DNA from: Lachnospiraceae bacterium
GTDB lineage: Bacteria; Bacillota; Clostridia; Lachnospirales; Lachnospiraceae
NCBI GenBank assembly: GCA_017620255.1
Contig: JAFZQU010000028.1
Span: forward strand, 62,001 to 126,000
Reading direction: 5' to 3'
DNA: 64,000 nt
In this document: piece after piece, positions 44,434-53,769 of the stretch
How the letters are laid out: every line of letters begins with the position of its first letter
How positions within the stretch are numbered: the first letter of the stretch is position 1
Notes under the pieces: generated by a model
The model's input: the letters and a program-made list of their open reading frames with translations, nothing else
Told to the model about the DNA's origin: nothing
Database searches by the model: none
Translations under genes and position numbers: made by a program

Positions 44434-45297
44434 ATGGCCAGAAACAGATCGAAAAGATCAAAGATCTCCATTCCAAGTAAATACATCTTATTAGGCTTCA
44501 CGATCCTTTGCGTGGTCATGATGGTATTATCCTATACGACGGATGTTTTAAACGGTCCGTTCGAGGCGATCGCCGGATATACGATCGTACCGTTCCAAAA
44601 AGGCATATCCAGAGCCGGAAACTGGCTGACTTCCAGATCAGACAACATCAAACGGATGCAGGCGCTCACGGAAGAAAACGAGGAACTGAAGAATACCGTG
44701 GCAGAGCTTACCCTGCAGATCAATGACCTGCAGCAGGATAAATTCGAATTATCCGAGCTGCGGCAGCTTTATGCGCTCGATGAACGTTACAACAGTTATA
44801 AAAAGATCGGTGCCCGCGTGATCGGTAAGGATGCAGGTAACTGGTTCAGCTTCTTCCAGATCGATAAAGGCAGCAATGACGGGATCGAAGTGGACATGAA
44901 CGTGATCGCCGGAGGCGGTCTTGTCGGCGTTGTTACGGATGTCGGCCCAAACTGGGCCAGTGTCCGTTCCATCATTGATGACAGTTCCAACGTGAGCGGC
45001 ATGGTCTTATCCACATCCGATCTATGTATCGTCTCAGGCGATCTGGAACTCATGAATGACGGTTATATCCAGTTTTCCCAGCTGATCGACGAAAAGGATA
45101 TCATCGGGCAGGGAGACCAGATCGTCACTTCCTACATCAGCGATAAATATCTGCCGGGAATCTCCATAGGCTATATATCCCATTTGAACAAAGATGCCAA
45201 CAATATGACCAAATCCGGATATATCACGCCGGTAGTGGATTTCAAGCATATAGAAACTGTTTTGGTGATCCTGGAAAAGAAACAGTTGAAGGAATAG
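44434..45297 (+). CDS. mreC: Rod shape-determining protein MreC
   Basis: A 287-residue MreC: short cytoplasmic tail rich in Arg/Lys, one membrane helix near residues 18-37, a coiled coil near 70-115 (MQALTEENEELKNTVAELTLQINDLQQDK), then the extracytoplasmic beta domains with GNWFSFFQIDKGSNDGIEVDMNVI and GGGLVGVVTDVG. It links MreB to the periplasmic-side synthases. The ATG at 44434 follows AAGGGG; upstream in-frame codons fall inside mreB. Confidence 0.95.
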   Translation: MARNRSKRSKISIPSKYILLGFTILCVVMMVLSYTTDVLNGPFEAIAGYTIVPFQKGISRAGNWLTSRSDNIKRMQALTEENEELKNTVAELTLQINDLQQDKFELSELRQLYALDERYNSYKKIGARVIGKDAGNWFSFFQIDKGSNDGIEVDMNVIAGGGLVGVVTDVGPNWASVRSIIDDSSNVSGMVLSTSDLCIVSGDLELMNDGYIQFSQLIDEKDIIGQGDQIVTSYISDKYLPGISIGYISHLNKDANNMTKSGYITPVVDFKHIETVLVILEKKQLKE

Positions 45298-45299
45298 AT

Positions 45300-45806
45300 A
45301 TGTTACGTAAGATCGTAGTCCTTTTAATCGTAGTGATCGGCTTCCTGCTGCAGGGTTCCGTATTTTCGGGAATTTCCATGGGAGGCATCGTACCGAACAT
45401 CATGATCATCATCACTTCCTCTTTCGGATTCATGAGAGGCAAGAATGAAGGCATGGTGATCGGCTTTTTCTGCGGCCTGATCATGGATGTCTTCTACGGG
45501 GATATCCTGGGCTTCTACGCGCTTTTGTATCTGGTGATCGGATATCTGAACGGGTTCTTTCGGAGTATCTTTTATCCGGAAGACATCAAGCTGCCGATGA
45601 TCCTGATCGCCGCGTCGGAACTGGCTTACTGTTTCTTAAGTTTTGTCTTTCTGTTCATGCTGCGTGGTAAATTCCATCTCGGCTATTATTTCGTGCATAT
45701 CTTTTTACCGGAGATCGCTTATACGATCTTAGTCACACTGATCATCTATAAACTGATCCTTTGGGTGAACGAGCGGCTGGAGCTGTGGGAAAAGAGGCGA
45801 TCGTAA
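45300..45806 (+). CDS. mreD: Rod shape-determining protein MreD
   Basis: A 168-residue polytopic membrane protein with about five helices, beginning LRKIVVLLIVVIGFLLQGSVF. The central FGFMRGKNEGMVIGFFCGLIMDVFYGDILGFYALLYL is typical of MreD. It lies two bases after mreC and directly abuts the PBP2 gene. Confidence 0.93.
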   Translation: MLRKIVVLLIVVIGFLLQGSVFSGISMGGIVPNIMIIITSSFGFMRGKNEGMVIGFFCGLIMDVFYGDILGFYALLYLVIGYLNGFFRSIFYPEDIKLPMILIAASELAYCFLSFVFLFMLRGKFHLGYYFVHIFLPEIAYTILVTLIIYKLILWVNERLELWEKRRS

Positions 45807-48674
45807 TTGTTTGAAGATATCAGAGAGTGGATAAAAAACATCATCTTTTCCCGTTTGTTTGTCCTTTTGATCGTTTTTGCGGTGTTATTTACGGTCCTGG
45901 TACAGAAACTCTTTGTTCTGCAGATCGTAAACGGTGAGGATTATCAGAACAACTTCACGCTGACGATCAAAAAAGAGACCACGATCAACAGTACCAGAGG
46001 TAATATCTACGACCGGAACGGCAAACTGCTTGCTTACAATGAGCTTGCCTATTCGGTAACGATCGAAGATACATACGAAGCCGGATCGAAGAAAAACGAA
46101 TCCTTGAATGAAACGATCCGTAAGACGATCGATCTGATCGAGTCGCACGGGGATCAGGTCGTACATAATTTCCAGATCATCCGGAACGATAAGGGCGAAT
46201 ATGAATATTCCATCACAGGGACCAGGTTGTTACGTTTCCTTGCTGATATTTACGGGCATACGAACACCTCGGATCTGGAAGATGAAGAGCGGAATGCAAC
46301 ACCCACGGATGTGATCAACTATCTGATCAGTGAGGATAAATATGCGATCGGTCATAAAGTGGACCGCAACGGAAAAGAAGTATTTGTCCCGAAAGAGGGA
46401 TACACGGATGAAGAGATCCTGAAGATCATCACGATCCGTTATGCGCTTAGTACCAATGCGTATCAGAAATATCTTTCAACGGTGATCGCATCCGATGTCG
46501 GCGACGAGACCGTGGCCGTGATCATGGAGAACCAGGCAGACCTTCCCGGTGTGGGGATCGAGGAAAATACGCTCAGGCATTATAACGACAGTAAATTCTT
46601 TGCCCATATTCTCGGCTATACAGGCGCCGCTTCCGCGGAAGACCTGGCAGAACTGCGGGAATCCGAACATGAATATAACATGAACGATACGGTCGGCAAA
46701 GCCGGTGTCGAAAAGGCCATGGAATCGTATCTGCAGGGTACAAAAGGCAAGGATGTTATCTATGTGGACAATGTGGGTAAAGTGATCGAAACAGCCGAAC
46801 ACATTGAACCGCAGGCCGGCTGTGACGTTTATCTGTCTCTGGATTCTGATCTGCAGAAGGCCGTTTATAACATGCTGGAGCAGAAACTGGCAGGTATTCT
46901 GGTCGGTAAGATCGTCAACGTAAAAGAATATGATAATTCTGCGGTTAAATCATCCAGCATGAAGATCCCGATCGATGATGTATATTATGCATTGTTCAAC
47001 AATAACGTCATCTCGGTAGACCATATGAGGGCCAATGATGCCGGAACCTTCGAGCGGCTCGTATATCAGAATTATCTGGCAAGGCAGGATCAGGTCTTAA
47101 ACAACCTGAAACAGGAGCTCTTGTTTGCGTCCACGCCCTATAACCAGTTACCGGAAGAATACCAGGTATATGAGAGTTATATTGTAAACAGACTGTCTTC
47201 CAACAATACAGGCGTCCTGATCTCAGACAGGGTGGATAAGGAAGATGATACATATATCGACTGGACGATCAATGAAACGATCTCGCTGAGGGATTACCTG
47301 AATTACGCGATTTCAAAGAACTGGATCGATATATCCAAATTTGATCTGGGTCAGCAGTATTCCAGTTCCAATGAAGTTTATGAACAATTGGTGGATTTCA
47401 TCCTGAACGATCTGAAGGAAAATAACGGATTTTCCAAGCGTATATTTAAATATATGATCTTTGATGATGTCCTCACGGGACAGCAGATCTGCATGATTTT
47501 GTATGAACAGAAGATCATTTACGGTTCACTGGAAGAAAAGACGGAAGTCGAAACGGGTGCAAAATCTGCTTATGATTTTATCATCAACAAGATCTCCAAT
47601 ATCGAGATCACACCGGCGCAGCTTGCACTCGATCCCTGCAGCGGCTCCTGTATCGTAACGGGGATCAACGGCGAACTCCTGGCTGTGGTGACTTATCCCG
47701 GCTATGACGTGAATAAACTCGCCAATTCGATCGATGCGGATTATTACGCCAAACTGATGAACGATCTGGCCTCACCGATGTATAACAACGCGACACAGCA
47801 GATGACGGCACCGGGTTCGACTTTTAAGATGTTAACAAGCGTCGCGGGACTTTCGGAAGGCGTCGTTTTATTGGATGAGCCGATCTATTGCCGGGGCGTC
47901 TGGGACACGCTGGAAGAAGAGAAACACTGCTGGTGCTACCCCGGACATCACGGCGACATGGATGTGATCAATGCGATCGGCAATTCCTGTAACTGTTATT
48001 TTTACGAAGTCGGTTACCGTCTTGCCACGAATCTGATGACGGAACTGTATTCCGAGAAACGCGGTCTGGAACGTCTGAAGTTCTATGCGGACCAGTTCGG
48101 CCTGACCGAAAAGACCGGTATTGAGATGGAAGAGAATGAACCGAAGTTTTCCGATACGCTGCCTGTCGACTCCGCGATCGGACAGGGATCGCACAACTAT
48201 ACGACGATCGGCCTATCCAGATATCTGACTGCGGTCGCAAGCAAAGGAAACTGCTATAATTTCTCGCTTGTCGACCATGTGGAGGATCATGAAGGGCGTA
48301 CGGTAGCCACTTTCGGTCCCGTACTCCGTAACCGGATCGATCTGCCGCCGACCACCTGGGATGCCGTGCATCAGGGTATGCGTATCGTAGTACAGAAAGC
48401 AGCAGCGTTCCGGGGCTTCCATATTCAGGTGGCAGGTAAGACCGGTACGGCACAGACCTCCAGGTCGAGAACGAACCACGCGCTTTTCTTAGGATTTGCA
48501 CCCTATGAAGATCCGGAGATCACGGTATCGGTTCGTATCGCCTACGGTTATACATCCGGTAATGCCGCAGCGCTGGCATCGGATATCTTTAAGTACTACT
48601 TCGAGCTGGAAGACAGAACATCGCTGATCAACGGTATCGCGAACACGGAAGAAGCGGAAGATATCAGCGACTGA
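45807..48674 (+). CDS. mrdA: Penicillin-binding protein 2-type transpeptidase with a large insertion
   Basis: A 955-residue class B PBP, the elongation transpeptidase expected to pair with RodA. One N-terminal helix (about 15-35) is followed by the dimerisation domain starting TRGNIYDRNGKLLAYNEL. The transpeptidase motifs are STFK (Ser near 671), SCN (near 727) and KTG (near 878). Between the dimerisation part and the catalytic domain, about residues 370-605, there is an insertion of some 210 residues not found in the usual 600-700-residue PBP2. The start is a TTG immediately after the mreD stop, behind AAAGAGG. Confidence 0.9.
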   Translation: MFEDIREWIKNIIFSRLFVLLIVFAVLFTVLVQKLFVLQIVNGEDYQNNFTLTIKKETTINSTRGNIYDRNGKLLAYNELAYSVTIEDTYEAGSKKNESLNETIRKTIDLIESHGDQVVHNFQIIRNDKGEYEYSITGTRLLRFLADIYGHTNTSDLEDEERNATPTDVINYLISEDKYAIGHKVDRNGKEVFVPKEGYTDEEILKIITIRYALSTNAYQKYLSTVIASDVGDETVAVIMENQADLPGVGIEENTLRHYNDSKFFAHILGYTGAASAEDLAELRESEHEYNMNDTVGKAGVEKAMESYLQGTKGKDVIYVDNVGKVIETAEHIEPQAGCDVYLSLDSDLQKAVYNMLEQKLAGILVGKIVNVKEYDNSAVKSSSMKIPIDDVYYALFNNNVISVDHMRANDAGTFERLVYQNYLARQDQVLNNLKQELLFASTPYNQLPEEYQVYESYIVNRLSSNNTGVLISDRVDKEDDTYIDWTINETISLRDYLNYAISKNWIDISKFDLGQQYSSSNEVYEQLVDFILNDLKENNGFSKRIFKYMIFDDVLTGQQICMILYEQKIIYGSLEEKTEVETGAKSAYDFIINKISNIEITPAQLALDPCSGSCIVTGINGELLAVVTYPGYDVNKLANSIDADYYAKLMNDLASPMYNNATQQMTAPGSTFKMLTSVAGLSEGVVLLDEPIYCRGVWDTLEEEKHCWCYPGHHGDMDVINAIGNSCNCYFYEVGYRLATNLMTELYSEKRGLERLKFYADQFGLTEKTGIEMEENEPKFSDTLPVDSAIGQGSHNYTTIGLSRYLTAVASKGNCYNFSLVDHVEDHEGRTVATFGPVLRNRIDLPPTTWDAVHQGMRIVVQKAAAFRGFHIQVAGKTGTAQTSRSRTNHALFLGFAPYEDPEITVSVRIAYGYTSGNAAALASDIFKYYFELEDRTSLINGIANTEEAEDISD

Positions 48675-48689
48675 TAAGGGGAGTAAAGC

Positions 48690-49358
48690 ATGAAAAATCT
48701 GGTAATGATCAAGAGTTTTCCAAACGGACTGACCGTACTCTTAGACCCGGATGCTTCCTTTCAGGAGATCTATGCGGAAACGGTACGGAAATTCCATGAT
48801 TCCGCCAAATTCTTCGGGGAAGCGAAGATGGTGATCTCGTTCGAGGGCAGGGAGCTGTCCGTGGATGAAGAGAAAAGACTGGTTGACGCGATCTGCGCCA
48901 ATTCGGATCTGACCGTGCTCTGCGTAGTCGGAAAAGATGCCGAAAAGGATCAGGAATACTTAAAAGCGGCTTCCAAGTTTGCACAGAGCGGGGATCATAC
49001 GGACGGACAGTTTTACAAAGGTACGATCCGTGCGGGACAGGTACTGGAAACAGATTCTTCCGTGATCATCCTCGGCGATATCAATCCGGGTGCGGAAGTG
49101 ATCTCTTCCGGCAATATCGTGATCCTTGGCACATTGTACGGACATGCATACGCCGGCTCCCAGGGAAACAGTTCCTGTTTTGTGGTCGCACTGGATATGA
49201 AACCGGCCGTGATAAAGATCGGCGAATATGAGGTGAAAGACCCGGTGCGTAACACGATCTGGAAGAATAAACAGGCACCGAAGATCGCGTTTGTGGAAGA
49301 TGATATGATCCGCACGGAAGCGATCACAACGGCGCTTTTAAATCATTTACAGGTATAA
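48690..49358 (+). CDS. minC: Septum site-determining protein MinC
   Basis: A 222-residue MinC, the FtsZ polymerisation inhibitor. The N-terminal FtsZ-binding domain covers about 1-105; the C-terminal beta-helix has TIRAGQVLETDSSVIILGDINPGAEVISSGNIVILGTLYGHAYAG, including RAGQ, the counterpart of the MinD-binding RSGQ of E. coli. AAGGGGAG precedes the ATG. The expected partners minD and minE, which usually follow in this cluster, are absent: rodA starts three bases after the minC stop. Confidence 0.94.
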   Translation: MKNLVMIKSFPNGLTVLLDPDASFQEIYAETVRKFHDSAKFFGEAKMVISFEGRELSVDEEKRLVDAICANSDLTVLCVVGKDAEKDQEYLKAASKFAQSGDHTDGQFYKGTIRAGQVLETDSSVIILGDINPGAEVISSGNIVILGTLYGHAYAGSQGNSSCFVVALDMKPAVIKIGEYEVKDPVRNTIWKNKQAPKIAFVEDDMIRTEAITTALLNHLQV

Positions 49359-49361
49359 TCT

Positions 49362-50477
49362 ATGTTACAGGATTTCAAAAACTATCAATGGAGAAAGATC
49401 GACATCTATCTGGTGCTGCTCGCGACAGGCCTGACTTACTACGGCGCGCAGTTCATCGAAAGTGCACAGAGCGGCCTGATGTCGAGACAGCTGCAGGGAC
49501 TTTTGTTAGGGGTTGCCGCTATGCTTGTTACGGCCCTGATCCCTTATAACTTTGTCCTGAAGTTCTATTGGCTGATGTATGCATTCTGCATCGCGATCCT
49601 TCTCCTTGTGCGGTTTTTCGGCTATTCCGTTGGCACGGCGGCGCGCTGGTTCGAGTTCGGCGGTATCCGTTTACAGCCTTCCGAGCTGGTCAAAATATTA
49701 TTGATTTTATTCTATGCGCAGTTTATCATGAAACATAAGGATAACCTGAATACGGTGCGTGTGATCCTGTCCTGTGTGGGGCTCATCATTCCGCCGTTTT
49801 ACCTGATCTTTGATCAGCCGGATCTGTCCACTAGTATCATGATCCTCGTGATCTTTGCTGTGATCATGTTTGTCGGAGGCGTCAGTTACAAACTGGTCAT
49901 CGCCGCATTTCTGGTTACGATCCCGTCCATTATCCTGTTCATCAATCTTGTATTGCAGGAAGGACAGACGATCCTGACCGACTACCAGAGAAACCGTATC
50001 CTGGCATGGTTGCAGCCTGAAAAATATGCGATGACGGAAGCATATCAGACGAGTAACGCGATCATGGCGATCGGTTCGGGACAGTTGACCGGAAAAGGAC
50101 TGAACAATAACGTGATCGCATCCGTTAAGAACGGAAACTTTATCTCAGAAGCGCAGACAGACTTTATTTTTGCGGTAGTGGGAGAGGAAGCCGGATTTAT
50201 CGGATGTTGCGTCATTTTGGGACTTCTGTTCCTGATCGTATTGGAATGTATAATGGTCGCCAGGAAAGCCAAGGATCTGGCCGGCTCCATCATAGCGGGC
50301 GGTATGGCCGGACTCATCGGATTTCAGACCTTTATCAATATAGGTGTCGTAACGGGACTTCTGCCCAATACCGGGCTGACGCTTCCGTTTGTCAGTTACG
50401 GTCTGACCTCACTTGTCAGTCTGTTTATCGGCATCGGTTTCGTGATCAACGTGAAACTGCAGACACCGCGTTTTTAG
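49362..50477 (+). CDS. rodA: SEDS family peptidoglycan glycosyltransferase, RodA-type
   Basis: A 371-residue SEDS protein with about ten membrane helices. Core motifs are GGIRLQPSELVKILLILF, FDQPDLSTSIMIL, and the C-terminal NTGLTLPFVSYGLTSLVSLFIGIG. Its position in the mre-pbp2 operon and its length indicate RodA, the lipid II polymerase of the elongasome, partner of the large PBP2 three genes upstream. The first SEDS gene of the window is longer and paired with a shorter PBP. Confidence 0.92.
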   Translation: MLQDFKNYQWRKIDIYLVLLATGLTYYGAQFIESAQSGLMSRQLQGLLLGVAAMLVTALIPYNFVLKFYWLMYAFCIAILLLVRFFGYSVGTAARWFEFGGIRLQPSELVKILLILFYAQFIMKHKDNLNTVRVILSCVGLIIPPFYLIFDQPDLSTSIMILVIFAVIMFVGGVSYKLVIAAFLVTIPSIILFINLVLQEGQTILTDYQRNRILAWLQPEKYAMTEAYQTSNAIMAIGSGQLTGKGLNNNVIASVKNGNFISEAQTDFIFAVVGEEAGFIGCCVILGLLFLIVLECIMVARKAKDLAGSIIAGGMAGLIGFQTFINIGVVTGLLPNTGLTLPFVSYGLTSLVSLFIGIGFVINVKLQTPRF

Positions 50478-50487
50478 GGAGGTTACA

Positions 50488-50883
50488 ATGAATATCGGAC
50501 TGATCGCGCATGACTCGAAGAAGAAGCTCATGCAAAACTTTTGTATTGCTTATCGCGGCATACTGAGCAAAAACGAATTATTCGCCACGGGAACGACCGG
50601 ACGACTGATCGAAGAAGTGACGAATCTTTCCGTACATAAATATCTTGCCGGTCATCTGGGCGGAGAGCAGCAGATCGGCGCGCAGATCGAACATAACGAG
50701 ATCGACCTGATGATCTTTTTAAGAGATCCCCTGACGCCAAAATCACACGAACCGGATGTCGGCTACACCATCAGGCTCTGTGATATGCACAATATTCCGC
50801 TTGCGACCAATCTTGCGACAGCAGAATTACTGATCAAATCTTTGGACAGAGGAGATATGGAGTGGCGTGAGATGTATAAATAG
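50488..50883 (+). CDS. mgsA: Methylglyoxal synthase
   Basis: A 131-residue MgsA that converts dihydroxyacetone phosphate to methylglyoxal, a bypass of lower glycolysis. The phosphate-binding ATGTTGRLIEE and the C-terminal LRDPLTPKSHEPDV are conserved, as is the early His in IGLIAHDSKK. The residue that is Asp71 in E. coli (GGDQQ) is Glu here (GGEQQ), so the proposed catalytic base is altered. The gene follows rodA with GGGAGG before the ATG, and its end overlaps the carboxypeptidase gene. Confidence 0.92.
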   Translation: MNIGLIAHDSKKKLMQNFCIAYRGILSKNELFATGTTGRLIEEVTNLSVHKYLAGHLGGEQQIGAQIEHNEIDLMIFLRDPLTPKSHEPDVGYTIRLCDMHNIPLATNLATAELLIKSLDRGDMEWREMYK

Positions 50884-51838
50884 ATACAAACTCATATGCT
50901 TATCGGCTTTCTTTGTATTGCTGACCGGATGCGGTTCAAAGAGTTTCCGCATTCCGTATGATGCGGATACAACGATCGTCGCATATTCTTTTGATTCCTA
51001 TTGCACGGAAGCGGTCGCGACTCCGTTTGCGGCTGATCTGTGCGTGGCACCGGGCGACATCGGGCTGCAGTCGGCCGATATGTCGCTTGCAAGTGCCGCA
51101 GGTCTTTTTGACATCACCCATCATGAAACCTTATATGCCAAGAGCGTGAACCGTTCCCTGCACCCGGCATCCCTTACCAAGACCATGACCGCCTATCTGG
51201 CACTGAAATACGGGAAGCCGGAAGACATACTTACTGCTTCCGAAAACGTGCAGATCAAGGAACAGGGTGCGCAGTTATGCGGATTCAAACCGGGCGACCA
51301 GCTGACCCTTGACCAGGTTTTGCACGGCCTTCTGATGTATTCCGGAAATGATGCGGGTATCATGGTGGCAGAGTATGTCTCGGGATCCGTTGAGGAATTC
51401 TCGAAACTGATGAATGACGAAGCAAAGTCGCTTGGCGCCACCAATACGAATTTTGTGAATCCGCACGGCCTGACGGACGAAAATCATTTTACGACCGTAT
51501 ACGATCTGTATCTGATCTTCCAGGCGGCCATGCAGTATGACAAGTTCAGGGAGATCATCCATACGACGGATTATACCTCCAGTTATACGGACAGTAACGG
51601 CGAAGCCAAGGAAATGCACTATATGACGACCAACAACTACTTATCGGGCGGTGTAAACGCGCCTTCCAATGTCAGTGTGATCGGCGGTAAGACTGGTACG
51701 ACCAAGGCTGCGGGGAACTGCCTGATCCTGCTTTCAAACAATGCGGCGGGAGAATCATACATTTCCGTGGTGATGGATACGGAAGACCGTGATGCACTCT
51801 ACGGACAGATGAATAATCTGCTGAAAATGATCCCATAA
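50867..51838 (+). CDS. D-alanyl-D-alanine carboxypeptidase, lipoprotein (S11 family)
   Basis: A 323-residue low-molecular-mass PBP. The N-terminus (KLICLSAFFVLLTGCGSK) is a lipoprotein signal with the lipobox LTGC. Catalytic motifs are SLTK (Ser near 102), SGN (near 159) and KTG (near 275). It trims the fifth residue of the peptide stem and so limits cross-linking. There is no clear C-terminal amphipathic anchor; the lipid replaces it. The start overlaps the end of mgsA by 17 bases, in the elongasome gene run. Confidence 0.92.
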   Translation: MRCINRYKLICLSAFFVLLTGCGSKSFRIPYDADTTIVAYSFDSYCTEAVATPFAADLCVAPGDIGLQSADMSLASAAGLFDITHHETLYAKSVNRSLHPASLTKTMTAYLALKYGKPEDILTASENVQIKEQGAQLCGFKPGDQLTLDQVLHGLLMYSGNDAGIMVAEYVSGSVEEFSKLMNDEAKSLGATNTNFVNPHGLTDENHFTTVYDLYLIFQAAMQYDKFREIIHTTDYTSSYTDSNGEAKEMHYMTTNNYLSGGVNAPSNVSVIGGKTGTTKAAGNCLILLSNNAAGESYISVVMDTEDRDALYGQMNNLLKMIP

Positions 51839-51852
51839 TTTTTCCATAATTG

Positions 51853-51881
51853 TTGTTTTTTACCGTTGAATCTTTTATAAT
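51853..51881 (+). promoter_or_regulatory. Promoter of the P-loop/HlyD-like/yggS/sepF unit
   Basis: TTGTTT and a perfect TATAAT at 17-base spacing, 34 bases before the P-loop gene. Confidence 0.65.
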
Positions 51882-51914
51882 TTTATCAGAATCTATTTTT
51901 AGGAGGACAAGCCT

Positions 51915-52337
51915 ATGATACAACTGATTGTCGGGGGAAAAGGAAAAGGAAAGACGAAGCATCTGCTGGATAAGGTGAATACCGCCGTGAAAACAGCCAA
52001 CGGAAATATCGTCTATCTGGATAAGAATACGAAGCATATGTACGAACTGAAGAACAAGATCCGTTTGATCAATGTTTCGGAATATCCTCTGAATACCCCG
52101 GATGAATTTGTTGGATTTGTTTGTGGGATTGTTTCTCAGGACCATGACCTGGAACAGATGTATCTGGATTGCTTCCTTGTGATCGCTTCGATCCCGGAGC
52201 ATAAGGATGTTGAACCGGTTCTGGAAAAACTCGAAAAGATCAGTGAACAGTTTGATGTGGATTTTGTGATCAGCATGTCTGTTGACGAATCGGAATTATC
52301 AGATGCAATGAAATCAAAAGTCATCGTATCGCTGTAA
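51915..52337 (+). CDS. Small P-loop protein of unknown function
   Basis: A 140-residue protein starting MIQLIVGGKGKGKTKHLLDKVN: GGKGKGKT is a clear Walker A. A possible Walker B-like strand is YLDCFLVIASIP, without the usual acidic end. The protein is too short for a PilT or RecA-type motor and is probably a single-domain nucleotide-binding protein; I do not recognise its function. AGGAGG lies nine bases before the ATG. It heads a unit with an HlyD-like protein, yggS and sepF, so a division-linked role is possible. Confidence 0.7.
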   Translation: MIQLIVGGKGKGKTKHLLDKVNTAVKTANGNIVYLDKNTKHMYELKNKIRLINVSEYPLNTPDEFVGFVCGIVSQDHDLEQMYLDCFLVIASIPEHKDVEPVLEKLEKISEQFDVDFVISMSVDESELSDAMKSKVIVSL

Positions 52338-52356
52338 TTAATAAGGGAACAGATCG

Positions 52357-53754
52357 TTGTCGAAGGGGAGAGAACAAACTGAAAAAGTTACCAAATATCG
52401 CAAGCCCATTAATGTCAATCTTGGGCTTGTGATTTTTAGTGTGCTTTTTATCTATATCCTTGTGATCGTAATATCTTATTTCCGTTCGGAACATATCACG
52501 CCCTATGAGGTGTCTCTCGGATCACTCGCTGTCAACAACACATATGAAGGGATCGTTCTTCGGGAAGAAGAAGTGGTCTTATCGCCATATTCCGGCTATG
52601 TGAACTATTATGCGAGAGAAAGTGAAAAAGTCAGTCATGGCGCCATGATCTTTACCGTGGATTCCACCGGTAAGCTTTCGGACCTGATCAAGGATTCGGA
52701 AGGAGAGGGAACGCTGACGGACGAGGATATGGCGGAGATCAGGGCTGATATTTCTGATTTTTCCACCGGTTTTAATCCCAGAGATTTTAAGAGTACTTAT
52801 GAATTCAAATATACGATCGAGGGGACGGCCTTAAAACTTGCCAATTACAAAATGCTGTCCAACATCGAGAACCTCTTCAGTACAAGTTATTCGGATTCCA
52901 TCGAATTCGGCTATGCGCCTGCATCCGGGATCCTTGTATATTCCACGGACGGATATGAAGGCCTTAAGAGCGAAGATATGACGGAAGAGCTGATGAAACA
53001 TGAAGATTACGAAAAGAAACAGTTTCACAGCAATGATCTGATCGCGGAAGGCGATCCTGCTTACAAGCTGATCACCAGCGAAGAATGGTCCGTCATGATC
53101 GAAGTGGATGAGGAAAAAGCGCAGGAACTGTCGGAAACGGATTATATCAATGTCCGTTTCTTAAAGAACAACGATACTTCCTGGGCCAAGGTCTCCATCT
53201 TACGCCAGAACGGGACGATCTATGCGCTGCTTTCCTTCAATAATTCCATGGTCACGTTCGCGACAGACCGTATTCTCGAGATCGAGCTCTTATCCAATGA
53301 GAGCACCGGTTTAAAGATCCCGAATTCCGCTATCGTGGAGCGGGCTTTCTATCTGATCCCCGAGAGTTACATGACCGAAGGCGGTAACTCCGATATCGGA
53401 GGGTTTATGCGGGAAGCCTATATGGAAGACGGCACGATCACGACACAGTTTGTCGAGGCCACGATCTACAACATCGTCGACGGGCAGTGTTACGTGGATG
53501 AAGAGGTCTTTCACGCGGGAGACAATATCATCATGCCGGAAACGGGTGAACGTTATCCGGTCAGCAAACAGGCATCACTGATCGGCGTATATAACATCAA
53601 CAAGGGCTATGCCGATTTCAAGCAGATCACGATCATTGCCCAGAATGAGGAATATTCCATCGTGAAATCCAATTCGGAATACGGACTGAGCGTTTACGAT
53701 CACATTGTTCTGAAGGGCGATACCGTTACCGAGAATGATTTTATCTATCAGTAG
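52357..53754 (+). CDS. HlyD-like membrane-anchored protein next to sepF
   Basis: A 465-residue protein with one N-terminal membrane helix (about 20-42, VIFSVLFIYILVIVISYF) and a large extracytoplasmic part. The segment YEGIVLREEEVVLSPYSGYVNYYARESEKVSHGAMIF resembles the lipoyl/barrel-sandwich half motif of HlyD-type adaptors, and the C-terminal region recalls their beta-barrel domains. No ABC or RND transporter gene is near, so it is probably not a classical efflux adaptor. The TTG start at 52357 is inferred. Position before yggS-sepF is common in Lachnospiraceae-type genomes. Confidence 0.7.
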   Translation: MSKGREQTEKVTKYRKPINVNLGLVIFSVLFIYILVIVISYFRSEHITPYEVSLGSLAVNNTYEGIVLREEEVVLSPYSGYVNYYARESEKVSHGAMIFTVDSTGKLSDLIKDSEGEGTLTDEDMAEIRADISDFSTGFNPRDFKSTYEFKYTIEGTALKLANYKMLSNIENLFSTSYSDSIEFGYAPASGILVYSTDGYEGLKSEDMTEELMKHEDYEKKQFHSNDLIAEGDPAYKLITSEEWSVMIEVDEEKAQELSETDYINVRFLKNNDTSWAKVSILRQNGTIYALLSFNNSMVTFATDRILEIELLSNESTGLKIPNSAIVERAFYLIPESYMTEGGNSDIGGFMREAYMEDGTITTQFVEATIYNIVDGQCYVDEEVFHAGDNIIMPETGERYPVSKQASLIGVYNINKGYADFKQITIIAQNEEYSIVKSNSEYGLSVYDHIVLKGDTVTENDFIYQ

Positions 53755-53769
53755 ATTTGGAGGTTTGGC

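Noticed and set aside
52357-53754. HlyD-like protein as part of a drug efflux system
   Set aside because: No ABC, RND or MFS transporter gene is near, and the gene shares a unit with yggS and sepF.
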